A stretch of DNA of 64,000 nt from Bradyrhizobium sp. in8p8. GTDB lineage: Bacteria; Pseudomonadota; Alphaproteobacteria; Rhizobiales; Xanthobacteraceae. Under the pieces are notes generated by a model. The model saw only the letters and a list, made by a program, of their open reading frames with translations. It did no database searches and was not told the origin of the DNA. The translations under genes were made by a program, and so were the position numbers. Position 1 is the first letter of the stretch; each line of letters starts with the position of its first letter. This document shows, piece after piece, positions 27,677-36,726 of this stretch. Location of the stretch: positions 124,001 to 188,000 of the forward strand of contig NZ_AUGD01000003.1 in NCBI RefSeq assembly GCF_000426845.1, given 5' to 3'.

Positions 27677-28995
27677 CAGCGGTTGTCCAGCATCATGAGC
27701 GCGACGAACATCAGCACGATGGCCGGTCCCGTCTTCACCAGCGCGCCGAGCGGCTCGATCCAGAGGTCCGGCGTCAGGATCGCCGCCCCCACCATATAGC
27801 CGAACGAGGCGACGATGCCCGCAACCAACCCAACAGCAGCAGTGCGACGAAATGCGATCAGGATGCCGATGCTCATGTCCATCAGGCTGGTGCCGATCGT
27901 GATGGGATCGACCAGCGCGGGCGGGAAGTTGTGCGCGCTCAGAATGCCGGCGGCGGCCGGATAGGACACGAACAGTGCGATGAAGCCGGAGACGAGCCAG
28001 AAGGCGACCAAGCTGGCAAAGATTAGTGCCTTGATCAGAAACAGGCGCGCAAACCATTTGTCCTGGATGGTGGCGGGGTGGCGCCCGACTGCATCGGCCA
28101 GCCTCTTCGGCGCGATGCCCGTCGCAGCGATCCATGCGGAGGGGTCGCCCGTCACCCCGCGACGGAGTTCGGCGATGGCCGTCGAGTGCATCGGCGGCAT
28201 CCAGCCGAGATAATTGGCGAGATCGCCGAGTTTGGCGCCCAGGTCGAGGATGAAAGTCGGCATCGCGATGCGAGGCCATCCTTCGGTGCCAAAAGCGACA
28301 CGGAAGGGCTTGATGACACCGGACATGGAAACCGGTTCGGCCTGCATCAGGTCCCAGCTCACCGCCTTCAGTGACGCATTGTCGATGTCGCGTGCTGCGA
28401 GCCAGGCGATGGTCGCGGAAATATCCTCGATCGCGACCGGTTGGAATGTCGTTGCCATTTCCCTCGCCGGCAAATCGATCGGGAAGGCAGCAAGCGCGCG
28501 GAGCATGGCGCTGCCGCCGTAGGCTGAGGGCGCAACCACGAAGCCGGGTCGCAGGATGGCATGGGGAATGCCGCTGCTTGCGATCAGGTGCTCGGCCTCG
28601 CGCTTGGTCGTGGCGAAGGCGGTGCGATCCGCCTCCGCAGAGCCGGGGATGGATATGTGCACCAGCCGGATTAGACGGCCACTATTGCCGACCGCCTTCA
28701 GCAGCTGCGCGACGAAGTCGCGATGCACCGTGCTCGTGTTGCTGCCAGGGCCATCCTGTAGCACGCCGAGGCAGTTCACGACGACGCTCACCGCATGCTC
28801 GTTGAGGAGACGCGTCAGCGAGGCAGTATCCAGCGAGAGTATCGGAAGCTCGACGTCCAGCGCGCTCATCCTCTGCGCCGAGGACAGGCGGCGTGCCACG
28901 CCGACAACGCGAAAACCACGTGAGCGCAGATCGTCGGTGACGAAGCGGCCGATCAGGCCGGAGGCGCCGAGCACCAGGATGGTTCGCCCACTCAT
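27676..28995 (-). CDS. NAD(P)-binding epimerase/NmrA-like domain fused to a DoxX-like membrane domain
   Basis: A 439-aa fusion. Residues 1 to about 290 form an atypical SDR domain with RTILVLGASGLIGRFVTDDL at the start, VVVNCLGVLQ and TTKREAEHLI. Residues from about 320 form a four-helix DoxX-like module: LFLIKALIFASLVAFWLVSG, LMDMSIGILIAF, AAVGLVAGIVASFGYMVGA and PAIVLMFVALMML. The combination suggests a membrane-bound redox or sugar-nucleotide enzyme working with quinones. ATG 28995 is preceded by a weak GAGAG site; the frame is open to 29079. It follows the DUF2269 gene after 8 bases and overlaps the DCC gene by one base. Confidence 0.85.
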   Translation of the reverse strand: MSGRTILVLGASGLIGRFVTDDLRSRGFRVVGVARRLSSAQRMSALDVELPILSLDTASLTRLLNEHAVSVVVNCLGVLQDGPGSNTSTVHRDFVAQLLKAVGNSGRLIRLVHISIPGSAEADRTAFATTKREAEHLIASSGIPHAILRPGFVVAPSAYGGSAMLRALAAFPIDLPAREMATTFQPVAIEDISATIAWLAARDIDNASLKAVSWDLMQAEPVSMSGVIKPFRVAFGTEGWPRIAMPTFILDLGAKLGDLANYLGWMPPMHSTAIAELRRGVTGDPSAWIAATGIAPKRLADAVGRHPATIQDKWFARLFLIKALIFASLVAFWLVSGFIALFVSYPAAAGILSAHNFPPALVDPITIGTSLMDMSIGILIAFRRTAAVGLVAGIVASFGYMVGAAILTPDLWIEPLGALVKTGPAIVLMFVALMMLDNR

Positions 28996-29003
28996 CAATT
29001 CTC

Positions 29004-29471
29004 TCAGAACGGTTTTGCGATCATCAGCCAGAGGATCAACATTGTTGCCCCAAAGCCAGGGAAGCCGAACGCAAACCACCGGCGGAACAGGACGAAATAG
29101 CGCTCCGGGAGTGCACTGCGCTGAGCGGCGGCCCTGCCGGCGAGATCGCGCATCTCGATCTGCATGAAGACAACCGGGATCCAGAACAGACCCGCAAAGG
29201 CATAGAGCGCGAGCGATGCGAGCAGCCAGCGTTCGGTCACCGACGTTGCCGAGAGCATCATCAACAGGCCCCCCGTCAGCGGCTGCAGGATCACGGCCGA
29301 CAGCGTAAAGATCGCATCCGCGATCACGACCACCGAGGCGGTGCGGGCGATGAACGCCACGTCGGCCGTGCGATGTGCCATCAGCATGAAGAAGGCGATG
29401 CCGGTTCCTGTGCCGAGGATGACGATGGCGCCCAGCACATGGAAAAACTTGAGCAGGAAATACGGCGTCAT
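29004..29471 (-). CDS. DUF2269 family integral membrane protein
   Basis: A 155-aa protein with four TM helices. It begins YFLLKFFHVLGAIVILGTGT, the conserved DUF2269 start, with a His in the first helix (a possible heme or metal ligand), and continues with VVVIADAIFTLSAVILQPLTGG. The function of the family is not known. The start overlaps the stop of the upstream hydrolase gene by four bases, and the NmrA-DoxX gene follows after 8 bases, so it is firmly inside the operon. Confidence 0.85.
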   Translation of the reverse strand: MTPYFLLKFFHVLGAIVILGTGTGIAFFMLMAHRTADVAFIARTASVVVIADAIFTLSAVILQPLTGGLLMMLSATSVTERWLLASLALYAFAGLFWIPVVFMQIEMRDLAGRAAAQRSALPERYFVLFRRWFAFGFPGFGATMLILWLMIAKPF

Positions 29472-30367
29472 CGCTTCTTGGTCGCCGCAGGCTTGGGTGG
29501 GTTCAGTGCCCGTGCGAGTTCGCTGCTTGCGGCTTTGACCCCGGCTTCGGTTTCGATCATCCAGTGGCCCTCGCTGCCGACGGCCGGCAGGACGCGCAGG
29601 TCGGCCTTGCCGCCACGTGCGCGAAACGCATCGGCGAGCTTCTGCGAGAATGGTGGCGCGAAATAGCTGTCATTGCTTGCGACGAGCCATGTAACCGGAA
29701 TGCGCGCCGCCGTGCCGAACTCCGCCGCGGCGCCGAGGAGCGTATCCGGCGCGCAGACCCGGTTCGGCTCATCATTGGCATGGCCGCCACGCCCCGGTGC
29801 AAACACCGCAATCGCGGATATCACCTTCGGATCGGCCTTGGCGAGCGCCAGCGCACCCCAGCCGCCGGCGGAATGGCCGATTACGATCGCGGCGTCCTTG
29901 CCGATGAAATCCTGCGTTCGCAAATAGTCCGCAGCGAGCGAAATTGCCTCGGCCGTTGCGCGGCCCGAGCGCGCATAGTCGGCCTCGTCACAGCCGCCCT
30001 GATCCTCGACATAGCGACCTCCGGTGGCACCATGGCCGGGCCGCTCCGGCACCAGCACGGCAAAGCCGCGCGCGACGAGATAGGCGGCGAGCGCGCGGTA
30101 TTCCGGCGGCGGCATTTGCGCTCGACGCAGTGCGTTCTGCGTCGAGGCGTGTGCGATCACCGCGAGCCGGAACGGGCCCGCCCCCGGCGGACGAAACAGG
30201 AGGGCTTTCGCGGCAAGGCCCGGATCCGGCGAGGGCACAAGCCAATGTTGCCGGCGAAACGGTCCGTCCTCCTCGCCCGATGGACCGAACGTGGCCTGGG
30301 CGCACAGGGGTGCCGCAGTCAGCAAAGCCAGCAGAGGCAGGAGCGCGATGGTGTTATGGAGTCGCAT
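29468..30367 (-). CDS. Exported alpha/beta hydrolase (dienelactone hydrolase-like)
   Basis: A 299-aa protein with a signal peptide at residues 1-23 (LLTAAPLCAQ). The nucleophile elbow is GHSAGGWG. The acid is probably Asp in VASNDSYF and the His is in GSEGHWMIE, giving a complete triad. VPERPGHGATGG marks the oxyanion-side loop. It is probably a periplasmic esterase of unknown substrate. ATG 30367 was preferred over 30385 because the signal peptide then starts normally (MRLHNTIALLPLLALL). It is the first gene of the four-gene operon that continues to 27269. Confidence 0.85.
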   Translation of the reverse strand: MRLHNTIALLPLLALLTAAPLCAQATFGPSGEEDGPFRRQHWLVPSPDPGLAAKALLFRPPGAGPFRLAVIAHASTQNALRRAQMPPPEYRALAAYLVARGFAVLVPERPGHGATGGRYVEDQGGCDEADYARSGRATAEAISLAADYLRTQDFIGKDAAIVIGHSAGGWGALALAKADPKVISAIAVFAPGRGGHANDEPNRVCAPDTLLGAAAEFGTAARIPVTWLVASNDSYFAPPFSQKLADAFRARGGKADLRVLPAVGSEGHWMIETEAGVKAASSELARALNPPKPAATKKR

Positions 30368-30633
30368 GACTTGTTGGGAACGCACGCGAACAGCGGCTGC
30401 CGGACCAATAGGAACGAATCATTATCGGCGGACTTTCTGCGTTGCCATTGCCAATCATTCGCTGCCGTAAAGTAGTTTTGCACCGGTCCACGCCCGGCGG
30501 TTGCCGTTTGAAATGGCGGCTTGTCCTCTTTCGGTACAACATGGCCACAATACTGATGCAGAAAGTCCACAGGTTAACCGATAATTAACGATAGGTCTTG
30601 CCGCCGGCGCGGCGACTTGGTTTGATCGCGTCC

Positions 30634-31143
30634 ATGAGCACAACCCTGATCGAGGTCCGGCCCGCGAAAGCTGCAGATGCAACTGCGGTGGCATCGACCC
30701 ATGACGAAGCCTGGCGTTCGGCCTATCAGGGCATCATCCCCGGTGCCGAACTGGAGAAGCTGATCAACCGCCGCGGTCCGCAGTGGTGGGACAGCGCAAT
30801 CCGCAAGGGCAGCCGCGTCAGCGTGCTCGTGTTCGGCGACAAGATCGCGGGTTATGCCAATTACGGCCGCAACCGTGCCCGCAGCCTGCATTTCGACGGC
30901 GAGATCTACGAGCTGTATCTGCGTCCCGAATTCCAGGGCCTCGGCTTCGGCCGCCGGCTGTTCGCCGCCGCTCGCCGCGACCTCATGCAGAGCGGGCTGA
31001 AGAGCATGGTGGTGTGGGCACTCTCGGACAACGATCCGGCGACAGAGTTCTACCGGGCACTGGGCGGCCGTATGGTGGCGCGCTCGTCGGAGCGGTTCGG
31101 GCCCAAGGCGCTCGACAAGGTTGCCTTCGCTTGGACCAATTGA
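30634..31143 (+). CDS. GNAT family N-acetyltransferase
   Basis: A 169-aa acetyltransferase. The N-terminal motif is IEVRPAKAADATAVASTHDEAW, the acetyl-CoA loop is LRPEFQGLGFGRRLF (Q-x-x-G-x-G), and a late strand is MVVWALSDN followed by FYRALGG. The family acetylates small molecules, antibiotics or protein termini; the substrate is not identifiable. ATG 30634 is chosen over in-frame codons further upstream because the family begins with this strand. It is divergent from the hydrolase operon and precedes ppa by 178 bases. Confidence 0.9.
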   Translation: MSTTLIEVRPAKAADATAVASTHDEAWRSAYQGIIPGAELEKLINRRGPQWWDSAIRKGSRVSVLVFGDKIAGYANYGRNRARSLHFDGEIYELYLRPEFQGLGFGRRLFAAARRDLMQSGLKSMVVWALSDNDPATEFYRALGGRMVARSSERFGPKALDKVAFAWTN

Positions 31144-31321
31144 GCTGCTGAAGTTCTTCCCGGCAGCGTTTCCCGTCCGTCGATACCGTTGCCTTTCGCG
31201 CCGGTGATCGCCGGATTCATTATTTCACCAGAACGCGATGGATCAGCGGGCCAAGCCCGCGTATGACAGCGCCAAAATCGCTGCCGGGCGCGATTTCACC
31301 TCGGCAACAACGGAGCCTTGA

Positions 31322-31858
31322 ATGCGTATCGATGCGGTCTCGATCGGGAAAAACGTCCCCCATGACGTCAATGTCATCATCGAAGTCCCCGTGGGCGGCG
31401 AACCGATCAAGTACGAGATGGACAAGGAGGCCGGCACGCTGGTGGTCGATCGCTTCCTCTACACGCCGATGCGTTACCCCGGTAACTACGGCTTCATCCC
31501 GCACACGCTGTCAGACGACGGCGACCCCTGCGACGTGCTGATCATCAACACCCGCGCCATCATCCCCGGCGCCGTCATGAGCGTGCGCCCGGTCGGCGTG
31601 CTGTTCATGGAAGACGAGGCCGGTGGCGACGAGAAGATTCTGGCGGTGCCGTCGTCGAAGCTGACGCAGCGCTACGACAAGGTGAAGAGCTATTCCGACC
31701 TGCCGGACATCACGCTGCAGCAGATCCAGCACTTCTTCGAGCACTACAAGGATCTCGAAAAGGGCAAGTGGGTGAAGATCCTGCGCTGGGGCGGCCCGGA
31801 AGATGCGCACAAGCTGATTCTCGAAGGCATGGATCGCGAGAAGAAGAAGAAGGGCTGA
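31322..31858 (+). CDS. ppa: Inorganic pyrophosphatase (family I)
   Basis: A 178-aa soluble hexameric pyrophosphatase that pulls biosynthetic reactions forward by hydrolysing PPi. Active-site segments are visible: [39 protein letters not shown] (with the metal-binding Asp triad) and the later Asp/Lys-rich helix ([13 protein letters not shown]). Length is normal. GGAG 6 bases before ATG supports the start. It is convergent with folD, separated by about 100 bases carrying two hairpins. Confidence 0.97.
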   Translation: MRIDAVSIGKNVPHDVNVIIEVPVGGEPIKYEMDKEAGTLVVDRFLYTPMRYPGNYGFIPHTLSDDGDPCDVLIINTRAIIPGAVMSVRPVGVLFMEDEAGGDEKILAVPSSKLTQRYDKVKSYSDLPDITLQQIQHFFEHYKDLEKGKWVKILRWGGPEDAHKLILEGMDREKKKKG

Positions 31859-31887
31859 AGCCCTACCGTCAGCCCTGCCGCCATGCC

Positions 31888-31944
31888 GGGCACGCGTCAA
31901 CGCGTACCCGGGTCCCGAGATACCGGGTTCGGCTCTTCGAGCCG
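31888..31944. repeat. Two hairpins between ppa and folD (repeat-like, probable bidirectional termination zone)
   Basis: Hairpin 1: GGGCACGCGT (31888-31897) and ACGCGTACCC (31900-31909), one mismatch. Hairpin 2: CGGCTC (31930-31935) and GAGCCG (31939-31944). The flanks CCGGGT and CCCGGAATGACG match the other intergenic palindromes in the window. Confidence 0.6.
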
Positions 31945-31961
31945 CCCGGAATGACGCTCAA

Positions 31962-32846
31962 TTACACCGCCGGCTTCGGCAGCCCTGCGATCGCGCAGGC
32001 CGCGCGCAGCGTATTCACCAGCAAGCACGCCACCGTCATCTGGCCGACGCCGCCCGGCACCGGCGTGATGGCACCGGCAACGCCAAGCGCTTCCTGATAG
32101 GCGACGTCGCCGACAAGACGTGTCTTGCCGTCGTCCCTGGGGATGCGGTTGATGCCGACGTCGATCACGGTCGCACCGGGCTTCAGCCAGTCGCCGCGCA
32201 CCATCTCGGGCCGACCGACCGCGGCATAGACGAGGTCGGCCTTCCTCACGAGCCCCGGCAGGTCGCGCGAGCGCGAATGCGCGATCGTCACCGTGGCGTT
32301 CTCGTTCAACAGCAATTGCACCAGCGGTCGGCCGACCAGGTTGGAGCGGCCGATGACGATGGCATTCATGCCCTCAAGCGAAGCGTGCACGCTTCTGGTC
32401 AGGATGATGCAGCCGAGCGGCGTGCAGGGTGACAGCGCCTCGAAGCCCCCGGCGAGTCGGCCGGCATTGTTCGGATGCAGCCCGTCGACATCCTTGGCGG
32501 GATCGATGGCATTGATGACGGCTTCGGTATTCAGCCCCTTCGGCAGCGGCAATTGCACCAGAATCCCGTGCACGGACGGATCGCGATTGAGCTTTTCGAC
32601 CAGCGCCAGCAGATCTGCTTGCGAGACATCGGCCGGCAGCTTGTGCTCGAACGAGGCCATGCCCGCTGCCTGCGTCTGGGTGTGTTTCGAGCGGACATAG
32701 ACCTCACTGGCCGGGTCGTTGCCGACCAGGACCACCGCAAGGCCGGGAATCAGATTGTGCTCGCGCCTGACGCGGGCGACCTCGTCAGCGACCCGTGCAC
32801 GCAATTCCGCGGCAATGATTTTTCCATCGATGATCTTGGCGGTCAT
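31962..32846 (-). CDS. folD: Methylenetetrahydrofolate dehydrogenase/methenyltetrahydrofolate cyclohydrolase
   Basis: A 294-aa bifunctional enzyme of one-carbon metabolism, cytoplasmic. Signature 1 is [16 protein letters not shown] with the catalytic Tyr and Lys. Signature 2 ([13 protein letters not shown]) is near the C-terminus, and the NADP-binding region reads [16 protein letters not shown]. Length is normal. It follows the DUF167 gene by 10 bases and is the last gene of a YggT-DUF167-folD operon. Confidence 0.97.
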   Translation of the reverse strand: MTAKIIDGKIIAAELRARVADEVARVRREHNLIPGLAVVLVGNDPASEVYVRSKHTQTQAAGMASFEHKLPADVSQADLLALVEKLNRDPSVHGILVQLPLPKGLNTEAVINAIDPAKDVDGLHPNNAGRLAGGFEALSPCTPLGCIILTRSVHASLEGMNAIVIGRSNLVGRPLVQLLLNENATVTIAHSRSRDLPGLVRKADLVYAAVGRPEMVRGDWLKPGATVIDVGINRIPRDDGKTRLVGDVAYQEALGVAGAITPVPGGVGQMTVACLLVNTLRAACAIAGLPKPAV

Positions 32847-32856
32847 GTCAGTTTCC

Positions 32857-33201
32857 TCAGTCGTTCGATTTGGCCGAGGCGAGCTGACGCAGGGCTTCTC
32901 CGAGCCGCACCGGATCGCCGTCGACCGCGATCTGCTTCAGCCGCGAGGTGGCCCCTGACAGCAGCTTCACACTGGCCTTGGGCACGCCAAGCGATTTCGC
33001 CAGCAGCACCAGAACGGCCTTGTTGGCCTCGCCGCCGTCGGCGATGGCGCGTACCCGCGCCTTGAGCACACTGCGGCCGTCCGCGAGCTGCTCGATCCCG
33101 TCGATGTCGTCGCGGCCGCCACGCGGTGTCACCCGGAGCGCGATGCTGATTCCAGCGGCGGAGTAGCGCCAGGGTTCCCTAGGGGCTTCTCTCGCAACCA
33201 A
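32857..33201 (-). CDS. DUF167 (YggU) family protein
   Basis: A 114-aa protein with the DUF167 core: [44 protein letters not shown] (split by the conserved Gly-Glu-Ala-Asn) and [16 protein letters not shown]. This is a small cytoplasmic family of unknown function that is often next to YggT, as here. The start appears to be TTG 33201, with GGAG four bases upstream; no nearby ATG exists in frame. The YggT stop lies 15 bases before it. Confidence 0.88.
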   Translation of the reverse strand: MVAREAPREPWRYSAAGISIALRVTPRGGRDDIDGIEQLADGRSVLKARVRAIADGGEANKAVLVLLAKSLGVPKASVKLLSGATSRLKQIAVDGDPVRLGEALRQLASAKSND

Positions 33202-33216
33202 GGCGCTCCAGCCTGC

Positions 33217-33507
33217 TCAGATCACGTTGGGATAGACGTAGTACAGGATCACCCGCTCGATAAACATGATGATCAGGATCAGGATGATCGGCGAGATGTC
33301 GAGGCCGCCGAGGCTCGGCAGGAAATTGCGAATCGGCGCGAGCAGCGGCTCGGTAATGCGGTAGAGGAACTCCGCCACCGCCGAGACGAACTGGTTGCGG
33401 GTGTTGACGACGTTGAAAGCGATCAGCCAGGACAGGATCGCCGAGGCGATCAGCAGCCAGACGTAGAGATCGAGCACGATGATGACGATGTCGAGAACGG
33501 CACGCAT
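33217..33507 (-). CDS. YggT family membrane protein
   Basis: A 96-aa protein with two long hydrophobic segments (about 2-30 and 68-92). The YggT hallmark is YRITEPLLAPIRNFLPSLGG between them, followed by DISPIILILIIMF. The family is linked to osmotic and potassium homeostasis and to cell-division genes in other bacteria, with no proven biochemical role. I start at ATG 33507, giving the standard family length. It heads the operon with DUF167 and folD. Confidence 0.9.
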   Translation of the reverse strand: MRAVLDIVIIVLDLYVWLLIASAILSWLIAFNVVNTRNQFVSAVAEFLYRITEPLLAPIRNFLPSLGGLDISPIILILIIMFIERVILYYVYPNVI

Positions 33508-33641
33508 GGCTTTTGAAGACTCTGGCTTTGAACACTCTGGCTGCGGTCGGGATTGACGCCTGTTGCTAGATATCGGTTCCCCCCGGCCCAAACAAGGGAA
33601 GTTCGGGCACCGGGATGGCTAAAACCGGGTTACGCCCGTCC

Positions 33642-33669
33642 TTGACTTGACCTTGGCGGCGACTTAAAT
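33642..33669 (+). promoter_or_regulatory. Probable promoter of tRNA-Ala
   Basis: TTGACT (33642-33647), 16 bases, TTAAAT (33664-33669). The predicted start near 33676 gives a 5' leader of about 36 bases before the tRNA. Confidence 0.55.
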
Positions 33670-33711
33670 GGCGCCCGGTTGTCGGCCGCGTTCACCAGAG
33701 CGGCCAGCAAA

Positions 33712-33787
<76 letters not shown>

Positions 33788-33850
33788 CGCTTCGCCCTTC
33801 GGGCTGCGCGTGGCGCAGCCGCGCAAGAGCCCGAACGGTGAAGCGCGGTG
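33788..33850. repeat. Palindromic GC-rich stretch after tRNA-Ala
   Basis: Directly after the tRNA, CGCTTCGCCC-TTC-GGGC is a short hairpin, and GCTGCGCG-TG-GCGCAGC overlaps a second one. The composition and motifs resemble the other intergenic repeats. It may act in tRNA 3' processing or termination. Confidence 0.45.
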
Positions 33851-33897
33851 TCCGGCGAAGCCCATGGGGCGGCGAAGACGGACTTAGATTTCCACCT

Positions 33898-34710
33898 CTA
33901 CTTCCCCGTAAACCGCGGCGGGCGCTTCTCCATGAAGCTTGCTACGCCCTCCCGGAAATCACTGCCGCCCAGCGCCACCATCATCTCCCTGTTGGCCTCG
34001 ATCGTCGCCTCCGCCAGCGTCTGGAACGGCACCTCGTAGAGCTGCCGCTTGATCACGGCCATGGCGCTCGGCGAGACCATATCGGCGAGATCGCGCGCAT
34101 AGGCGTAAGTCTCCTCACGCAGCTTCTCGGGCGGACAGAGCCGGTTGACCAACCCGATCCGCAACGCCTCCGCGCTCGACACGCGCCTCGCCGAGAGCAG
34201 CAGGTCCAGCGCATTGGCATGGCCGACGATACGCGGCAGCATCCAGCTAATGCCGTGCTCGGCAATCAGGCCGCGCCGCGCGAAGGCCGTCGTGAACACG
34301 GTGTTGTCGGCAGCAAAGCGCAGGTCGCAATAGAGTGCATGCACCAGTCCGATGCCGGCCGTCGCGCCGTTGAGCATGGCGATCACAGGCTTCCTGATCG
34401 AAGGGTAATAGCCGTAGCGGGTCTGCCAATCCGGCCGGCGGTTCATGTCGAAGGGCGGCAGACTAGAGGCGCGCCTGACGTCGTCGGGGTCGAGACCTTT
34501 CAGCGCGTCCATGTCGGCACCGGCGCAGAAGGCGCGGCCCGCGCCGGTGATCACGATGACGCGGACGTTGTCATCCGCATTTGACGCTTCCATCGCGTGA
34601 CGCACGTCCCGCTCCATGACCGGCGTCCACGCATTCATGCGGTCCGGGCGGTTGAGCGTGATGGTCGCGATCTTGTCGCTCACTTCATAGAGAATGTGTT
34701 CGTAGGCCAC
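33898..34710 (-). CDS. Enoyl-CoA hydratase/isomerase (crotonase) family protein
   Basis: A 270-aa crotonase-fold enzyme. It begins with KIATITLNRPDRMNAW, the oxyanion-hole segment is RAFCAGADMDAL, and the second is LNGATAGIGL. The catalytic Glu is in GLIAEHGISWMLPR, corresponding to the protic Glu of enoyl-CoA hydratase. Hydration of an enoyl-CoA in beta-oxidation is likely, but other crotonase activities are possible. It is a single-gene unit between tRNA-Ala and the amidotransferase gene. Confidence 0.9.
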   Translation of the reverse strand: MAYEHILYEVSDKIATITLNRPDRMNAWTPVMERDVRHAMEASNADDNVRVIVITGAGRAFCAGADMDALKGLDPDDVRRASSLPPFDMNRRPDWQTRYGYYPSIRKPVIAMLNGATAGIGLVHALYCDLRFAADNTVFTTAFARRGLIAEHGISWMLPRIVGHANALDLLLSARRVSSAEALRIGLVNRLCPPEKLREETYAYARDLADMVSPSAMAVIKRQLYEVPFQTLAEATIEANREMMVALGGSDFREGVASFMEKRPPRFTGK

Positions 34711-34808
34711 GGCGCTCTCCCTTGCTTGCCGGCACGCATTGGTGCGCGCTCGTTTGCAGCGAGCCTAGCATATCCAGGGCAGAGGCAAGGACTTGCGTGA
34801 AGGCGCGA

Positions 34809-35603
34809 TCACTCGGCGGCTTGCGCCAGCACCGGCCGGCGCGCCAGCCAGCCGTCGATGAAGTGATCGAGCCAGGCGCGTTCAGCGGCATCGTAGACGG
34901 CGCGATCCGCGAAGTGGTGGTGGCGCTGCCGCGCACCTGGCGCGCTGAAGCCGTCATAGCCGCGCGTGGTCCAGCGACACATCATCGCGTAAGTCACGTC
35001 GGGGTGAAACTGCACGCCGAAAGCATGGCCGGCGCGGAACGCCTGCACCGGGAAATCATCGCCTTCCGCGAGCAGCTCAGCGCCGACCGGCAGCTCAAAT
35101 CCCTCCCGATGCCAGTGATAGACCTGATCCGGCCAATGCGGGCAGAGCGCATGGCCCGCGGCGGTCGGCCTGATCGGGTAATAGCCGATCTGGCTCAGCG
35201 CATCCGCATGCGGCGCGACGCGCGCCCCGAGCTGCATCGCCAGCATCTGCGCACCCAGGCAGATGCCCAGGAACGGCCGCTGCTCGCGGAGCGGAATTTC
35301 GATCCAGTCGATCTCACGACGAATGTAGTCGTCGGAATCATTGGCGCTCATAGGACCGCCGAAGATCACTGCGCCGGCATGCTGCTCCAGCGTTTCGGGC
35401 AGGACATCGCCGAAGCGGGGGCGGCGGATGTCGAGGCCATGGCCGAGCGCGCGCAGCGCGTTGCCGACTCGGCCCGGTGTCGAGCATTCCTGATGCAGGA
35501 CGATCAGGACCGGAAGCCGGCTTTCAGAGGCGGCGGCGCTCGGCGCTCTCCGTGGGAAAGCGACCACCTCTGCGCCAACAAACCTGTCCGTCCGGAACGA
35601 CAT
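34809..35603 (-). CDS. Class I glutamine amidotransferase-like protein
   Basis: A 264-aa stand-alone GATase domain. The nucleophile Cys is in FLGICLGAQMLAMQLGA and the His in FGVQFHPDVTYAM; VIFGGPMSAND is the oxyanion strand. It resembles GMP synthase-type amidotransferases used alone, for example gamma-glutamyl hydrolases or amidases of small amines, so the acceptor is unknown. Residues 1-29 before the core look like a short disordered extension. No ammonia-accepting synthetase is adjacent. Confidence 0.9.
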   Translation of the reverse strand: MSFRTDRFVGAEVVAFPRRAPSAAASESRLPVLIVLHQECSTPGRVGNALRALGHGLDIRRPRFGDVLPETLEQHAGAVIFGGPMSANDSDDYIRREIDWIEIPLREQRPFLGICLGAQMLAMQLGARVAPHADALSQIGYYPIRPTAAGHALCPHWPDQVYHWHREGFELPVGAELLAEGDDFPVQAFRAGHAFGVQFHPDVTYAMMCRWTTRGYDGFSAPGARQRHHHFADRAVYDAAERAWLDHFIDGWLARRPVLAQAAE

Positions 35604-35726
35604 GGCCTTTGCGAGTGCTATCGGTTCAGACCATCAGCATAGCTAAGCGATGGTTAAGATCGTGTGAGTTCGCGCACACAGATCCGATAAGCAAACCCCG
35701 GGCCAACACGGGAGCTTTGCCATCCT

Positions 35727-36506
35727 CTATCGCCTGCGCCTCTGGAACCGGCTGGTGGCAGCCAGGATGAAGCCGCGCGGGAAGAAACGCAGTGCGAGCG
35801 GCACAATCTTGATGCCGAGGCCCGGCAGCACTGCCCGCTTGTTGGTCATGAGGCCACGATACGCCTCCTGCGCGACATCGGCGGCCGAAACCTTGAGGAG
35901 GGCGGTATCGTGTTGGGAGCCGACGCCGGCGCGGGCCTGGAATTCGGTGGGGACCGGGCCCGGGCAAAGCACGGTGACGCGGACGCCGTGGGGGGCGAGC
36001 TCCGCCCGCAGCGCCTCGGTGAAGGAGATCACGTAAGCTTTGGATGCATAGTAGACGGCCATGCCGGGGCCGGGCAGGAAGCCGGCGACCGAGCCGACAT
36101 TGAGAAGGCCGCCCTTGTTCCTGATGAGCTGGTCGGCAAAGCGCAGCGACAGATCCGTGAGCGCCCGGACATTGACATCGACGATGCCGAGCTGTTCCGC
36201 GCGATCCTGCTCGATGGCATCGCCGAAGACACCGAACCCGGCATTGTTGACGAGATGGTCGAGCTCTACGCCTTCGGCAGCAAGCGCTGACGCGATCGTC
36301 TCGCCGGCATTTCGTTCCTCGAGATCGCAGGCGATCACGATCGGCTTCTTGCCGCCCTTGGCAGCGATCTCGCCCGCCAGGGCCTCGAGCCGATCCGCGC
36401 GTCTGGCGGTCAAGGCGAGGCGATGTCCATTGGCGGCAAACACACGCGCCAACTCCGTCCCGATGCCCGCCGAGGCACCAGTAATCAGCGTCACCCGCTC
36501 AACCAC
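35727..36506 (-). CDS. Short-chain dehydrogenase/reductase (classical)
   Basis: A 259-aa SDR with the TGASAGIGTELARVF cofactor motif, the Asp of ACDLEE, NNAGFG, and the complete catalytic set (Ser in VGSVAG, YYASK). It resembles DltE-type SDRs (ALTARRADRLEALA, SFTEALRAELAPHGV). The last residues, FFPRGFILAATSRFQRRRR, form a hydrophobic/basic tail that could contact the membrane. The substrate is unknown. It is transcribed alone, with 123 and 220 bases to its neighbours. Confidence 0.9.
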   Translation of the reverse strand: MVERVTLITGASAGIGTELARVFAANGHRLALTARRADRLEALAGEIAAKGGKKPIVIACDLEERNAGETIASALAAEGVELDHLVNNAGFGVFGDAIEQDRAEQLGIVDVNVRALTDLSLRFADQLIRNKGGLLNVGSVAGFLPGPGMAVYYASKAYVISFTEALRAELAPHGVRVTVLCPGPVPTEFQARAGVGSQHDTALLKVSAADVAQEAYRGLMTNKRAVLPGLGIKIVPLALRFFPRGFILAATSRFQRRRR

Positions 36507-36726
36507 GATCGAAGTCTCTTGAATTCAAGTTCCTGGCCCCGCAATGCCGGAACGAGAGCATAGGCCGTGCGCAACAGGCAAGCGGCACTGTCAACATGGC
36601 TGGCTGAGCAGAACGAAAGGCAGCGCCGAAAACCGTTGATTTGCAGGAAAATGCGGCGTGGGCGGCGAACAGATTAAAGTTTCGTCATGTATCCGCGCAG
36701 GCCGCGATTGGTCGCGCCCAAAGCCG

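Noticed and set aside
30411..30443. GGAAC and CGTT upstream of the GNAT gene
   Set aside because: The two elements are 24 bases apart, outside the 16-17 base requirement.
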